From contig JAEWQH010000017.1 of NCBI GenBank assembly GCA_023399275.1, forward strand, positions 1 to 55,809: DNA of 55,809 bases. The letters run 5' to 3'. Made by a program: the position numbers and the translations under genes. Below the pieces are notes generated by a model. It was not told the origin of the DNA. It saw only the letters and a list, made by a program, of their open reading frames with translations, and did no database searches. Positions 34,956-43,146 of the stretch are shown here, piece by piece. Every line of letters starts with the position of its first letter. The stretch's first letter is position 1. This DNA is from Bacillota bacterium. Lineage in GTDB: Bacteria; Bacillota; Clostridia; Christensenellales; CAG-138.

Positions 34956-35813
34956 TCAAAACAGCGGATAGATGTAGAGGTTGAACCAGGTGTAGCCCAG
35001 ATTCAACTGCGGCAACACCCCGGTGTGCATGAGCAAGCCGATCACGAACCACACCAGCAACAGAAACAGGATCGCGTTGATGATGCGCATGACGCGGGAC
35101 TTTCGCTTCTTCGCGATCCGCTCGTCATACATATATGCGTTGCTGAACTTCGGCTGCGCCGGCTGGCCCGCCGATTCCTCCCAGGCGGCCTTCTCCGGCT
35201 GCCCGTGCGCCGCCTTGGCAGACTCCGTCGGGTTCTGTGCGGCGGATTCCGGTACTTGCTCCAGCTCCGGCGTCCAAAAAGCGGTAAACTTCGGGTCAAA
35301 CACCTGCTCGCTCAGTGGCTGCGCGCCATGCGAACGCTGCGCTTGCTCGGGGGGGTGCGCCCTTTCGCCGCGCGGAAACACCTCCGTGTCGGGATCCGGC
35401 GGCGCGTCCCGCGCATCTGTCACATATTCCACGACAGGCGGCACACCGGCCGGATTGTGTTCCTTCGGAGCGTCCGGCTGGGCCGACCGGCTCTCTTGCC
35501 GTGCCTGCGTCGCTTTCTGGGCACGGCGCGGCGCGGCGGGCACCGCCAAGAACGGCTCGGTCTGCTCTGCGCCCTGCGCAAACAGCAGATAGATCGCAGC
35601 CGTCAGGTACGGCAGGCTATCCGGCGGGGACGGCGTTGCCGCATATCGCTCAAACGCGCGCCGAAACGCGTGTACAACAAGATAGCCCGCAGGCTTTGCC
35701 TCATGCGTCAGCGAGAGCGCGAGCTCGTATAGCTGGTCTTTGTATTGGGCGCAGAATTCCCTGCGCGCTTCATACGTGTTCAGCAAGCGTCCGCTTCCCG
35801 TCCGAGCGTTCAC
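34956..35813 (-). CDS. Membrane protein with sigma-region-2-like head and disordered linker
   Basis: The 285-residue protein opens with about 75 residues (FCAQYKDQLYELALSL, YLVVHAFRRAFERYA) that resemble region 2 of ECF sigma factors, but no region 4 follows. A Pro/Glu/Gln-rich, probably disordered linker runs to about 230, then a basic patch (RIAKKRKSR) and one membrane helix (about 242-262) with a short outside tail. GTG 35813 follows GGGAGG. It is the first gene of the operon. It could be a membrane-tethered regulator, or an unrelated helical scaffold; I do not recognise a named family. Confidence 0.6.
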   Translation of the reverse strand: MNARTGSGRLLNTYEARREFCAQYKDQLYELALSLTHEAKPAGYLVVHAFRRAFERYAATPSPPDSLPYLTAAIYLLFAQGAEQTEPFLAVPAAPRRAQKATQARQESRSAQPDAPKEHNPAGVPPVVEYVTDARDAPPDPDTEVFPRGERAHPPEQAQRSHGAQPLSEQVFDPKFTAFWTPELEQVPESAAQNPTESAKAAHGQPEKAAWEESAGQPAQPKFSNAYMYDERIAKKRKSRVMRIINAILFLLLVWFVIGLLMHTGVLPQLNLGYTWFNLYIYPLF

Positions 35814-35853
35814 GCATCCACCTCCCGTAAGCAATCCGGCTCACGAATTCTCC

Positions 35854-35870
35854 ACAATGTAATACATTGT
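35854..35870. promoter_or_regulatory. Perfect 17-bp palindrome in the exopolysaccharide operon leader
   Basis: ACAATGTA-A-TACATTGT, a perfect 8-1-8 inverted repeat, starts 14 bp past the -10 of the minus-strand promoter at 35884, so it covers the expected first transcribed bases. This is a good place for a repressor to block initiation. The bound protein is unknown. Confidence 0.55.
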
Positions 35871-35883
35871 TACGCTGTTATCG

Positions 35884-35913
35884 ATTATACTAGATCACAA
35901 GACCGATTGTCCA
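35884..35913 (-). promoter_or_regulatory. Promoter of the exopolysaccharide operon
   Basis: TGGACA (minus strand, 35908-35913), an 18-bp spacer and TATAAT (35884-35889) form a near-consensus housekeeping promoter about 70 bp before the GTG at 35813. Confidence 0.7.
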
Positions 35914-36008
35914 TCGTCCAATCCAAGGTAATAAAATTCAATTTTGAGTGCAGCCACCCCCATTTCATTCTCCGAAAGCGGCGGATCAAACATATTTGCC
36001 CGAAGAAC

Positions 36009-36037
36009 TGTTCAAGGCCGCTCGGTTTCCATATAAT
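36009..36037 (+). promoter_or_regulatory. Promoter of the triple-NodB gene
   Basis: TATAAT at 36032-36037 with a weak TGTTCA 17 bp upstream; the start codon is about 77 bp downstream. The leader contains no riboswitch I can recognise. Confidence 0.5.
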
Positions 36038-36113
36038 GTGTATGTAACACGATCGCCTGCGCATCGCCGGAACATCCGGCCCTGTCGGCAGGCAAAATGC
36101 GGGAGGAAGCGGT

Positions 36114-38495
36114 TTGCAAACGTCACAGAAAAGAAACGCATATGCGGAGCAGGCGGCCCTCATGGCTGTGCTGCTGGTGTTTTTGGCGCTCTGCGTGCTT
36201 GCGCTGCTCTATCTGCAAAAGCAGAGCGAGCAGGATGCCGCGTCCCTCCCGCTCACGGATGCAACCGCGGATATCGACGCCGCGCTGGAGCGGCTGGCAC
36301 AGGACGGACAAGTGCAGTCGGCGCTTGTCGAGGCCGCCCCAGAGGATGCCGCGCAAAAGATCGCGCTGGTGTTTGAAGGCGCGCTGGATCCGGAGGACAT
36401 GGCGGAGGTTTTTTCCGCGCTGCAGCAAAGCGGCGTGGATGCGACGTTCTTTTTCTCCGGGATCGACGTTTTAAACCACCCGGATTCGATCGCCCTGCCA
36501 CTGGATGCGGGATTTTCCGTGGGAAACAACGGCTACAGCGCAAACGCAGGCATGGAGCGCTACGGGCAGGAGAGCGTCGTCTCCGAGATCTGCCGCGCCG
36601 CGATCCTCATCGAATCCAAAACCGGGGATCAGCCTGTGGATCTGCTGTTTCGGCAGACCACGTACACGCCCGAGCTGCGCAGCGCCGCATACGCCTGCTA
36701 CATCAACCTGGTCATACAGCCCACCTGCTACGTCGGCGCGGATACCATCTCTTCCGAAGCGCAGGCGCGCGTGCTGATCGACCAGCTGCCCCGCGGAAGC
36801 ATCCTCTGCATCCGCCTCTCAGGCACGCTCGGCGACGATGAGACGGCGGCAAAGGAGCTGCTGGCCCAGACGGAGGGCGCAGGGGAAGAAGCCGCCGTCT
36901 CCGCCGACATCCTGCAGGTTACGCGGTGGATCGCCTCCGCGCTCGCGCAGACGGATCTTGGCGCCCAGGCGGCAAAGCGAATCGAAGAAGCCGGCGGCGC
37001 GCTTGCCGACAGCGTCTCCACCGTATACACGACGGAACGCGCGGTTGCATTCACCTTCTCCGGTTTGGGCAGTCTGGAGGAGCTGACCTATCTTCTCAAC
37101 CGGTTGGAACAGCTAAACGCAAAGGCCGTATTCTTCCTGACGCGCGCGCAGATGGACGAATGCGAAGAGCAGATCCGACTGATCCTCTCTTATGGACACG
37201 ATCTCGGCATCGGCCTTGCGCCCGCCGCCACGGATGACGGCGCGTCGCTCGCCAAACAAATTCTGCTCGCACGTGAAACGCTCAAGGACCGCTTCCAGTA
37301 TCCGGATGCTTTTTTGGTGCGATCGCCTGCCGCCAATCCCCCGGACGCACTGCGCGCCGCCGTCTTTGCAACCGACTGCATGCTCTGCCGCCAGCAGCTG
37401 AACACGGCGCAGGAGGATGAGCGAAGCGCAGCGAACGCCGAAGCAGTCTTTGATTCACTGTTTCAGCCGGACAGCCCCGCGCTGACCATGGGTGAGATCG
37501 CGCATTTTGAGCTGGGCTTCTTCAGCGGCGGCGAACATATCCTGGACAACCTCGTCGAGATGATCGCCAAGCAAGCAAACATCTACGCGCTCAAATCTCT
37601 AGCGGACATCTACAGCAACACGGAGTACACCTATACCTACCCGCTGGCGGACGACCAGATCCTCGAGTCGCTGCGCGACAAGATCCACCCCGGGCAGTTG
37701 AGCGAGCACGAAGCGCGCAACATGACGAGCCGCTACATCGGGGCGCCCTGGCTGACCAACTCCATGCTGCCGGGTTTTACAAAGGAAGAGCTCGCCGCGC
37801 TCGACCGCAAGGGATATGTGCCGAATGACGAACGCGCGGTGTTCCTCTCGTTTGACGACTGGGGAACGGACCGGACGATCATGGCGCTGTTGGATGTGCT
37901 GGACGAATACGACGCAAAGGCGACGTTCTTCATACGGACTTCCAGCGTGCACCACAACCCGAACCTGCTGCGGGCGATCGCACTGGCGGGCCACGCGATC
38001 GCCTCCCACACCAACGAACACCTGCCGCTGTCGATCGATGAAACAGGCGCCGGCGTCCGCTTCCGAAGCTTGGACGAAACGGAGCGCGCCGCGCTGGAAG
38101 CGGATCTCGTGGCATCCTACGATGCGCTGCAGCGCGTGGTGGGCGACGTTGTGGTGGACGGGCGTCCGGCGCTGACGCTGCTCTTTCGCCCGCCGACGCT
38201 GGCGGTGAGCAAGATCGGCCTGCAAACCGTTCTGGACTGCGGCTATACCTTCTCGGTCAGCGGGAACCTCTCCTCGCAGGACTATAAGGCACAGAGCGCG
38301 CAGAAGCTGGCGGCAACGCTCCGCCCGGGCCTGCGCTCCGGCTCCATCATCGTCATGCATATGTCCGACAACAGCAAATATACGGCCGAGGCGCTGGAGA
38401 TCGTATTGAAAGAGAATGCGGCAAGGGCCGAAAAGCAGCGCGTGACGTTTGCGCGGCTCGACGACTACCTGACGCAAGGATATGACCTACACTGA
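36114..38495 (+). CDS. Membrane-anchored protein with three tandem NodB domains, the last intact (polysaccharide deacetylase)
   Basis: The 793-residue protein has an N-terminal anchor (about 15-37) and three NodB-homology units. Unit 1 (about 82-250: ALVFEGALDPED, DATFFFSGID, VGNNGYSA) and unit 2 (about 308-470: FTFSGLGSLEEL, KAVFFLTRAQ) lack metal ligands. Unit 3 (about 575-790) is canonical: FLSFDDWGTD with the Asp pair near 580, SHTNEH (His-x3-His) near 632, LLFRPPTL and IIVMHMSD. The last unit should N-deacetylate a HexNAc polymer outside the cell. The TTG start at 36114 is set by GGGAGGAA. It is divergent from the synthase operon, and unit 1 resembles the NodB region of the 32657 gene. 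Confidence 0.85.
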   Translation: MQTSQKRNAYAEQAALMAVLLVFLALCVLALLYLQKQSEQDAASLPLTDATADIDAALERLAQDGQVQSALVEAAPEDAAQKIALVFEGALDPEDMAEVFSALQQSGVDATFFFSGIDVLNHPDSIALPLDAGFSVGNNGYSANAGMERYGQESVVSEICRAAILIESKTGDQPVDLLFRQTTYTPELRSAAYACYINLVIQPTCYVGADTISSEAQARVLIDQLPRGSILCIRLSGTLGDDETAAKELLAQTEGAGEEAAVSADILQVTRWIASALAQTDLGAQAAKRIEEAGGALADSVSTVYTTERAVAFTFSGLGSLEELTYLLNRLEQLNAKAVFFLTRAQMDECEEQIRLILSYGHDLGIGLAPAATDDGASLAKQILLARETLKDRFQYPDAFLVRSPAANPPDALRAAVFATDCMLCRQQLNTAQEDERSAANAEAVFDSLFQPDSPALTMGEIAHFELGFFSGGEHILDNLVEMIAKQANIYALKSLADIYSNTEYTYTYPLADDQILESLRDKIHPGQLSEHEARNMTSRYIGAPWLTNSMLPGFTKEELAALDRKGYVPNDERAVFLSFDDWGTDRTIMALLDVLDEYDAKATFFIRTSSVHHNPNLLRAIALAGHAIASHTNEHLPLSIDETGAGVRFRSLDETERAALEADLVASYDALQRVVGDVVVDGRPALTLLFRPPTLAVSKIGLQTVLDCGYTFSVSGNLSSQDYKAQSAQKLAATLRPGLRSGSIIVMHMSDNSKYTAEALEIVLKENAARAEKQRVTFARLDDYLTQGYDLH

Positions 38496-38531
38496 TCCGC
38501 GCGCATATCGAGCCCCGCTTGCCACGGATAA

Positions 38532-38576
38532 GAAGCGCCCGCCAGCCGGTGATGTCTCCGGCAAGCGGGCGTTTCG
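38532..38576. terminator. Terminator between convergent genes
   Basis: CGCCCGC...GCCGG pairs with CCGGC...GCGGGCG around an 8-base loop, followed by TTT on plus and CTTCTT on minus. It separates the triple-NodB gene from the UDP-sugar dehydrogenase. Confidence 0.65.
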
Positions 38577-38598
38577 GGTTCATCCGGCAAAAGCAGGC

Positions 38599-39918
38599 TC
38601 AGAGATTCCAGTAGCGATATCCGCGCGCCAGATACTCGCGCTTGTCGAGAACGCTCTTGACGTCTATGACCACCTTCTGGGCGTTGTCTCCGGCAAGAAA
38701 CAGCGCATCCATCCGCTCCGGCGCCATGCCGCGGAACACTTCATGCGCCACGGCCAGAATCACGCAGTCCGCATCACGGACCGACGCAAGCGGAACGAGC
38801 CGGTACCCGTACTCGCGCTCGGTTTCGTCGGCGGATGCCTGCGGATCCGAAATCACGGTCCTGAGACCGTACTCCTCCAGTCTGCGGATGATGTCCACCA
38901 CCTTGCTGTTGCGGATGTCCGCGCAGTTTTCCTTAAACGTGATGCCCAGCACGACGATCTTCGTGTCGCGTACGCACTTGCCGGCAAGCACCAGCTGCTT
39001 GATGACGGAGTCGGCCACAAAGGAGCCCATCGCGTCGTTGATCTTGCGCCCGGCCAGTATGATCTGGCTGTGGTAGCCCAACCGCTCGGCTTCGTAGATA
39101 AAGTAATACGGATCCACACCGATGCAGTGCCCGCCTACCAGCCCCGGCCGGAATCCAAGCGCGTTCCATTTGGTGTTCATCCCGGCGACGACCTCGTTGG
39201 TGTCGATTCCCATGCGGTCGAACACGATCGCCAGCTCGTTCATAAAGGCGATGTTGATGTCCCGCTGGCTGTTTTCAACGACCTTGATCGCCTCTGCGGT
39301 GCGGATGCTCGAGACCGGATAGGTTCCCGCATCGATGATGAGATCGTATACGGACGCGATGGTACGGCAGGCGGCGCCGTCCATACCGGAGACGATCTTG
39401 CGGATGTTTCTGAGCGTGTGCACCTTGTCGCCCGGGTTGATGCGCTCGGGTGAGTAACCGATCCAAAAATCCTTTCCGCACGTCAACCCCGACTCTTTCT
39501 CCAGAATCGGCAGGCACACGTCCTCAGTCACGCCGGGATATACCGTGGATTCGAATACCACATATGATCCGGGACGCAGGTTGCGCCCGACGATGGTGCT
39601 CGCGTTCACAACGGGCGAAAGGTTCGGCGTGTGGTCGAGATTGACGGGCGTCGGCACCGCCACAATATGGAAGCGCGCCTGCTGCAGCATCGTCTCATCG
39701 CTGGTGAAGAAGACGGACGTATTTCGAATCGCATCGTCCCCAACCTCTCCCGTGGGATCGATCCCGCTGCGGTACTGCCGGATCTTCTCCGAAGCCAGAT
39801 CGAAGCCGATAACGCGCAGTTTTTGTGCGAACGCAACGGCCAGCGGCATGCCGACATAGCCCAATCCAACAACGCTGAGCATCGAAGCCCCGCTCACCAG
39901 ATCTTCGTAAACTTGCAT
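38599..39918 (-). CDS. UDP-sugar 6-dehydrogenase (WecC/TviB/WbpA-like)
   Basis: The 439-residue enzyme has an N-terminal NAD-binding fold (VVGLGYVGMPLA, about 16-27), the catalytic Cys265 in GGHCIGVDPYY, and a C-terminal UDP-binding domain (GITFKENCADIRNSK). The family oxidises a UDP-hexose or UDP-HexNAc twice to the uronic acid with NAD. The closest pattern is the UDP-GlcNAc/ManNAc dehydrogenases of Vi-antigen and O-antigen pathways rather than UDP-glucose dehydrogenase. It probably supplies an acidic sugar for the neighbouring glycosyltransferases. The start at 39918 has GGAG very close; it is the best in-frame choice. Confidence 0.88.
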   Translation of the reverse strand: MQVYEDLVSGASMLSVVGLGYVGMPLAVAFAQKLRVIGFDLASEKIRQYRSGIDPTGEVGDDAIRNTSVFFTSDETMLQQARFHIVAVPTPVNLDHTPNLSPVVNASTIVGRNLRPGSYVVFESTVYPGVTEDVCLPILEKESGLTCGKDFWIGYSPERINPGDKVHTLRNIRKIVSGMDGAACRTIASVYDLIIDAGTYPVSSIRTAEAIKVVENSQRDINIAFMNELAIVFDRMGIDTNEVVAGMNTKWNALGFRPGLVGGHCIGVDPYYFIYEAERLGYHSQIILAGRKINDAMGSFVADSVIKQLVLAGKCVRDTKIVVLGITFKENCADIRNSKVVDIIRRLEEYGLRTVISDPQASADETEREYGYRLVPLASVRDADCVILAVAHEVFRGMAPERMDALFLAGDNAQKVVIDVKSVLDKREYLARGYRYWNL

Positions 39919-40051
39919 GACTCCGTACCATTCCCCCTGTTTCTATCCTCCGTCATAAGACGGGAGCGGGCTTTTGCCCCCCGCAGTGCCGGCGCTACTT
40001 GCGCGCGCCGGTCCGCATCGGTATCCCCTGGGTTTTTTTGCCTTGTTTCTT

Positions 40052-40080
40052 ATCATAAATCGTCATGCCTGCCATGGCAA
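40052..40080 (-). promoter_or_regulatory. Promoter of the UDP-sugar dehydrogenase gene
   Basis: TTGCCA (40075-40080) and TATGAT (40052-40057) are separated by exactly 17 bp on the minus strand, giving a leader of about 125 bases. No other structure is seen between 39919 and 40050. Confidence 0.65.
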
Positions 40081-40171
40081 TATCCGGCCACAAATCCACG
40101 CAGTTTTTCTGCCGTCCAGCCGTGGTCGCAGGAGCGGCCGTCTCGTCTTTTCCCGGAAACATCTTCGCATA

Positions 40172-40203
40172 TGGACTTCGCCTGCAATCGATTGTACAAT
40201 TGT
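40172..40203 (+). promoter_or_regulatory. Promoter with overlapping palindromes before the GT2-GT4 gene
   Basis: TGGACT (40172-40177), 17 bp, TACAAT (40195-40200). Three overlapping dyads cover the -10: CAATCGATTG (40185-40194), ATTGTACAAT (40191-40200) and ACAATTGT (40196-40203). They may be an operator. Confidence 0.5.
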
Positions 40204-40290
40204 GCAAGAAAAGCTCTGTTTCGCCCCGGCGTCACCGGGTGCATACAAGCTGTCCTTTTGCAAAGCGTACCGAACATCGGGAGGAAATTC

Positions 40291-43146
40291 ATGGATAACG
40301 AGCCGCTCCGCAGCGAACCACGCACACAGGCGCACGCCGGCGCATCGTGCGGCAGCCCTTGCCGGCCGCCCTTTATCGAGCAGGCCACCGCGCGCCTGAT
40401 CGAGGACTTTCATCCCAAAGCCCTGCTGGCCGTCGGACACGCTGCAGATCAGCTGGCCGCTGCGCTGTGCGAGCGCGGCGTGGAAGCATACGGCATCGTT
40501 GGCTTCGAGGACACCCCCGGCGAAAGCCGGCTGGTCGAAGACCTCTGCAGCCGCGTGGATCGGATCCTCTTCTCCCCCGCGCCGGATGGATCCGAAGACA
40601 CGGCGGAACGCTGGATGGAGCAGTTTGCCGGGCTGGGATTCTACCGCGAGTTCTCCTATGACGCGCGCTATCTCTCCCCGCGCGCGGTATCCCTTTGTCG
40701 AACAACGCTCGAGCCGGCGCAGCTGGTCGAACAGTATGAACGCTGCATCCGCAAAATAGGCAAACCGCCGGCGCACCAGGGAGTCCTGCCGCACGGACAA
40801 AACGAGCAGGCGGAGCTGCTCATCCAGGCAAAACAGGACGAGATTTTATCGCTCACCCGCCAGATTCACGAGCGGGATGCGCGAATTGCCGAAATATATC
40901 GCTCCCGGGGATACCGTTTTCTCGCAAAATGCTATCGTATGCGGGACGTACTGCTCCCCAAAGGCAGCCGCCGGTTCCTCTGTGCCAAAGTATTGCTGCG
41001 CGCACCGCAGTATCTCAAGAAGGGCTACCCGCTCAAATACGTCGCCTTTGCGGCACGCAATGGACTCCGCGCGGCAAACCGCCGTGTGCGCACGGTGGTG
41101 TTGGGCGAACTGCCTGCGCTGCGCGCGCAAGCATCCGCATCCGGCGGCCTGCTCCGCTCCGTTCGGAATCGGCCGGCGCCTCCGAGGCATTCGGAAAGCG
41201 TGGACGTCATCATCTGCGTTCACAATGCCTACGAATATGTCAAAAAGTGTATCGCGTCCGTATTTGAGTTTACGTCTGAGCCATTTAACATCCTGCTCGT
41301 AGACGACGGCAGCGAGGCACAGACACGGGATTACCTGGCGGATCTGGAGGCCATCTGCCCCAATGTCCGCCGCATCCGCAACGAAACGGGAAATGGCTAC
41401 ACCATTGCGGCCAATATGGGGCTGCGCGCATCCAAGGCCGACTACTGCGTGCTGCTCAACAGCGATACGGTCGTGACGCAGGGTTGGCTGGACAAGATGA
41501 TCGCCTGCGCAAAAAGCAACCCGAAGATCGGCATCGTCGGGCCGCTTTCCAACACGGCCTCCTGGCAATCCATCCCCGAGGTTTTCGGTGCGGATGGAGA
41601 CTGGTGCCACAACGAACTGCCCGCGCACTGCTCGATCGAGTCATATGCAAAGGCCGTTGAGGACGATTCCGCCCGGCTGTATGTTGACGTGCCACTGCTG
41701 AACGGGTTTTGCCTGATGATCACCCGACGCACGATCGACCGCATCGGCTATCTGGATGAGGAGAACTTCGGCCGCGGCTTTGGCGAGGAGGATGACTACA
41801 ATCTGCGCGCCTATTCCGCCGGTATCCGCCTGGCCATAGCGGACGATACCTATATCTTCCACGCCCAGTCCAAGAGCTACTCGGACGAAAAGCGCCTGGA
41901 GCTGTGCCGCACATCCGGGCAGAAGGTGCTGGCCAAACACGGCGAAGCGCTGCTGGCAGGCGCCGTCCGCTGGATGCGAGAGAGCTATATTCTCGAAGGA
42001 ATCCGCGCCCGCAGCAAGCGTATGCTCGAACGGGAAACCCTCCTCCAGCAGGCAAAAGAGCGATGGGAAGGAAGGCGGGTTCTCTTCATCCTGCCAATCG
42101 CGGCCGCAGGCGGCGGGGGCAACGTCATCATTCAGGAGGCGCGCGTGCTTCTCTCGGCGGGGATCGACGTATGCCTGTTCAACTGGGCGCATCTGCAGGC
42201 ACAGTTTGAAAGCGCCTATCCGGATCTGGACGTCCCCGTTTTATATGGTGAAACGGGTAGCGATTTCCGGCGGATGGCTCTGGCGTTCGACGTCGTCTGC
42301 GCCACCATACACTCCACGGTCCAGCTTTGCCAATTCCCCCAGTCGGCAAAGTCCCCGGCGGTGGTGTATTACATTCAGGACTACGAACCATATTTTTATG
42401 AGAAGGCGCACAAGGAGCACTATGCCGCCGCCGCATCCTACACGCTGATTCCCAACATGATCCGCGTTACAAAGACCACCTGGACCGCCGACGAGGTGGA
42501 AGCGCGGCACGGCGTAGATTGCGTCGTGCTCGGCCCGAGCGTGGATATCGACCTGTTTCGTCCGCGGAGGCATTTCGGGGGACAGGATGTCGTTCGCGTC
42601 TGCGCGATGGTCCGGCCGGATACCCCCCGCCGCGCAGCGGGGCTGACCATGTCGGTGCTGCGCAGCGCCGCAAAGCGATATGGAAAGCGGATCGAGATCT
42701 CTTTGTTCGGAAGCGATCCGACCCTCTCCGCGGCCGACAACGCGTTTTTTCAGTCCGTACCGACCGACTTTCCATACCGGCAGTTTGGCATGCTGACGCC
42801 GGAACAGATGGCGCGGCTGCTCTGCAGCCAGGATATCTTCGCCGACTTTTCGTCATTCCAAGCCATGGGCCTCACCGCCATGGAGGCCATGGCCAGCGGC
42901 TGCGCCGTAATCGTCCCGCAGAACGGAGGCGCAGTCGAATTCGCCGTCGACGGCGGCAACGCGCTCGTAGTCGATACCTCTGGCGAGCAGGCATGCTTTG
43001 CCGCCCTATGCCGCCTGATAGACGACGACACCCTGCGCGACAGACTCAGCCGCCAGGCGATCAACGATATGTGCGCCTATCCGCCCGAAAAATGCGCCTA
43101 TCGTTTTCTGGAGGCCGCTCTGGGTGCAAAGGAGGGCGAAAAATGA
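40291..43146 (+). CDS. Two-domain glycosyltransferase (GT2 plus GT4) with methyltransferase-like N-terminus
   Basis: The 951-residue soluble protein has an N-terminal region (about 25-140) patterned like part of a SAM-dependent methyltransferase but without a clear glycine-rich SAM loop, a short coiled coil (about 175-205), a GT2 domain (about 305-560: DVIICVHNAYEYV, LLVDDGS, LLNSDTVV, FGEEDDYNLRA) and a GT-B/GT4 domain (about 595-945: GGGGNVIIQEA near the start, MGLTAMEAMASGCAVIVPQNGG for nucleotide-sugar binding). Such fusions build surface glycans by adding two sugars in turn. ATG 40291 follows GGGAGGAA; the long frame upstream (from 39631) overlaps the divergent gene and is not real. Confidence 0.87.
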   Translation: MDNEPLRSEPRTQAHAGASCGSPCRPPFIEQATARLIEDFHPKALLAVGHAADQLAAALCERGVEAYGIVGFEDTPGESRLVEDLCSRVDRILFSPAPDGSEDTAERWMEQFAGLGFYREFSYDARYLSPRAVSLCRTTLEPAQLVEQYERCIRKIGKPPAHQGVLPHGQNEQAELLIQAKQDEILSLTRQIHERDARIAEIYRSRGYRFLAKCYRMRDVLLPKGSRRFLCAKVLLRAPQYLKKGYPLKYVAFAARNGLRAANRRVRTVVLGELPALRAQASASGGLLRSVRNRPAPPRHSESVDVIICVHNAYEYVKKCIASVFEFTSEPFNILLVDDGSEAQTRDYLADLEAICPNVRRIRNETGNGYTIAANMGLRASKADYCVLLNSDTVVTQGWLDKMIACAKSNPKIGIVGPLSNTASWQSIPEVFGADGDWCHNELPAHCSIESYAKAVEDDSARLYVDVPLLNGFCLMITRRTIDRIGYLDEENFGRGFGEEDDYNLRAYSAGIRLAIADDTYIFHAQSKSYSDEKRLELCRTSGQKVLAKHGEALLAGAVRWMRESYILEGIRARSKRMLERETLLQQAKERWEGRRVLFILPIAAAGGGGNVIIQEARVLLSAGIDVCLFNWAHLQAQFESAYPDLDVPVLYGETGSDFRRMALAFDVVCATIHSTVQLCQFPQSAKSPAVVYYIQDYEPYFYEKAHKEHYAAAASYTLIPNMIRVTKTTWTADEVEARHGVDCVVLGPSVDIDLFRPRRHFGGQDVVRVCAMVRPDTPRRAAGLTMSVLRSAAKRYGKRIEISLFGSDPTLSAADNAFFQSVPTDFPYRQFGMLTPEQMARLLCSQDIFADFSSFQAMGLTAMEAMASGCAVIVPQNGGAVEFAVDGGNALVVDTSGEQACFAALCRLIDDDTLRDRLSRQAINDMCAYPPEKCAYRFLEAALGAKEGEK

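Noticed and set aside
36038..36113. Possible c-di-GMP riboswitch in the leader of the triple-NodB gene
   Set aside because: The leader is only about 75 bases and lacks the conserved GEMM helices.
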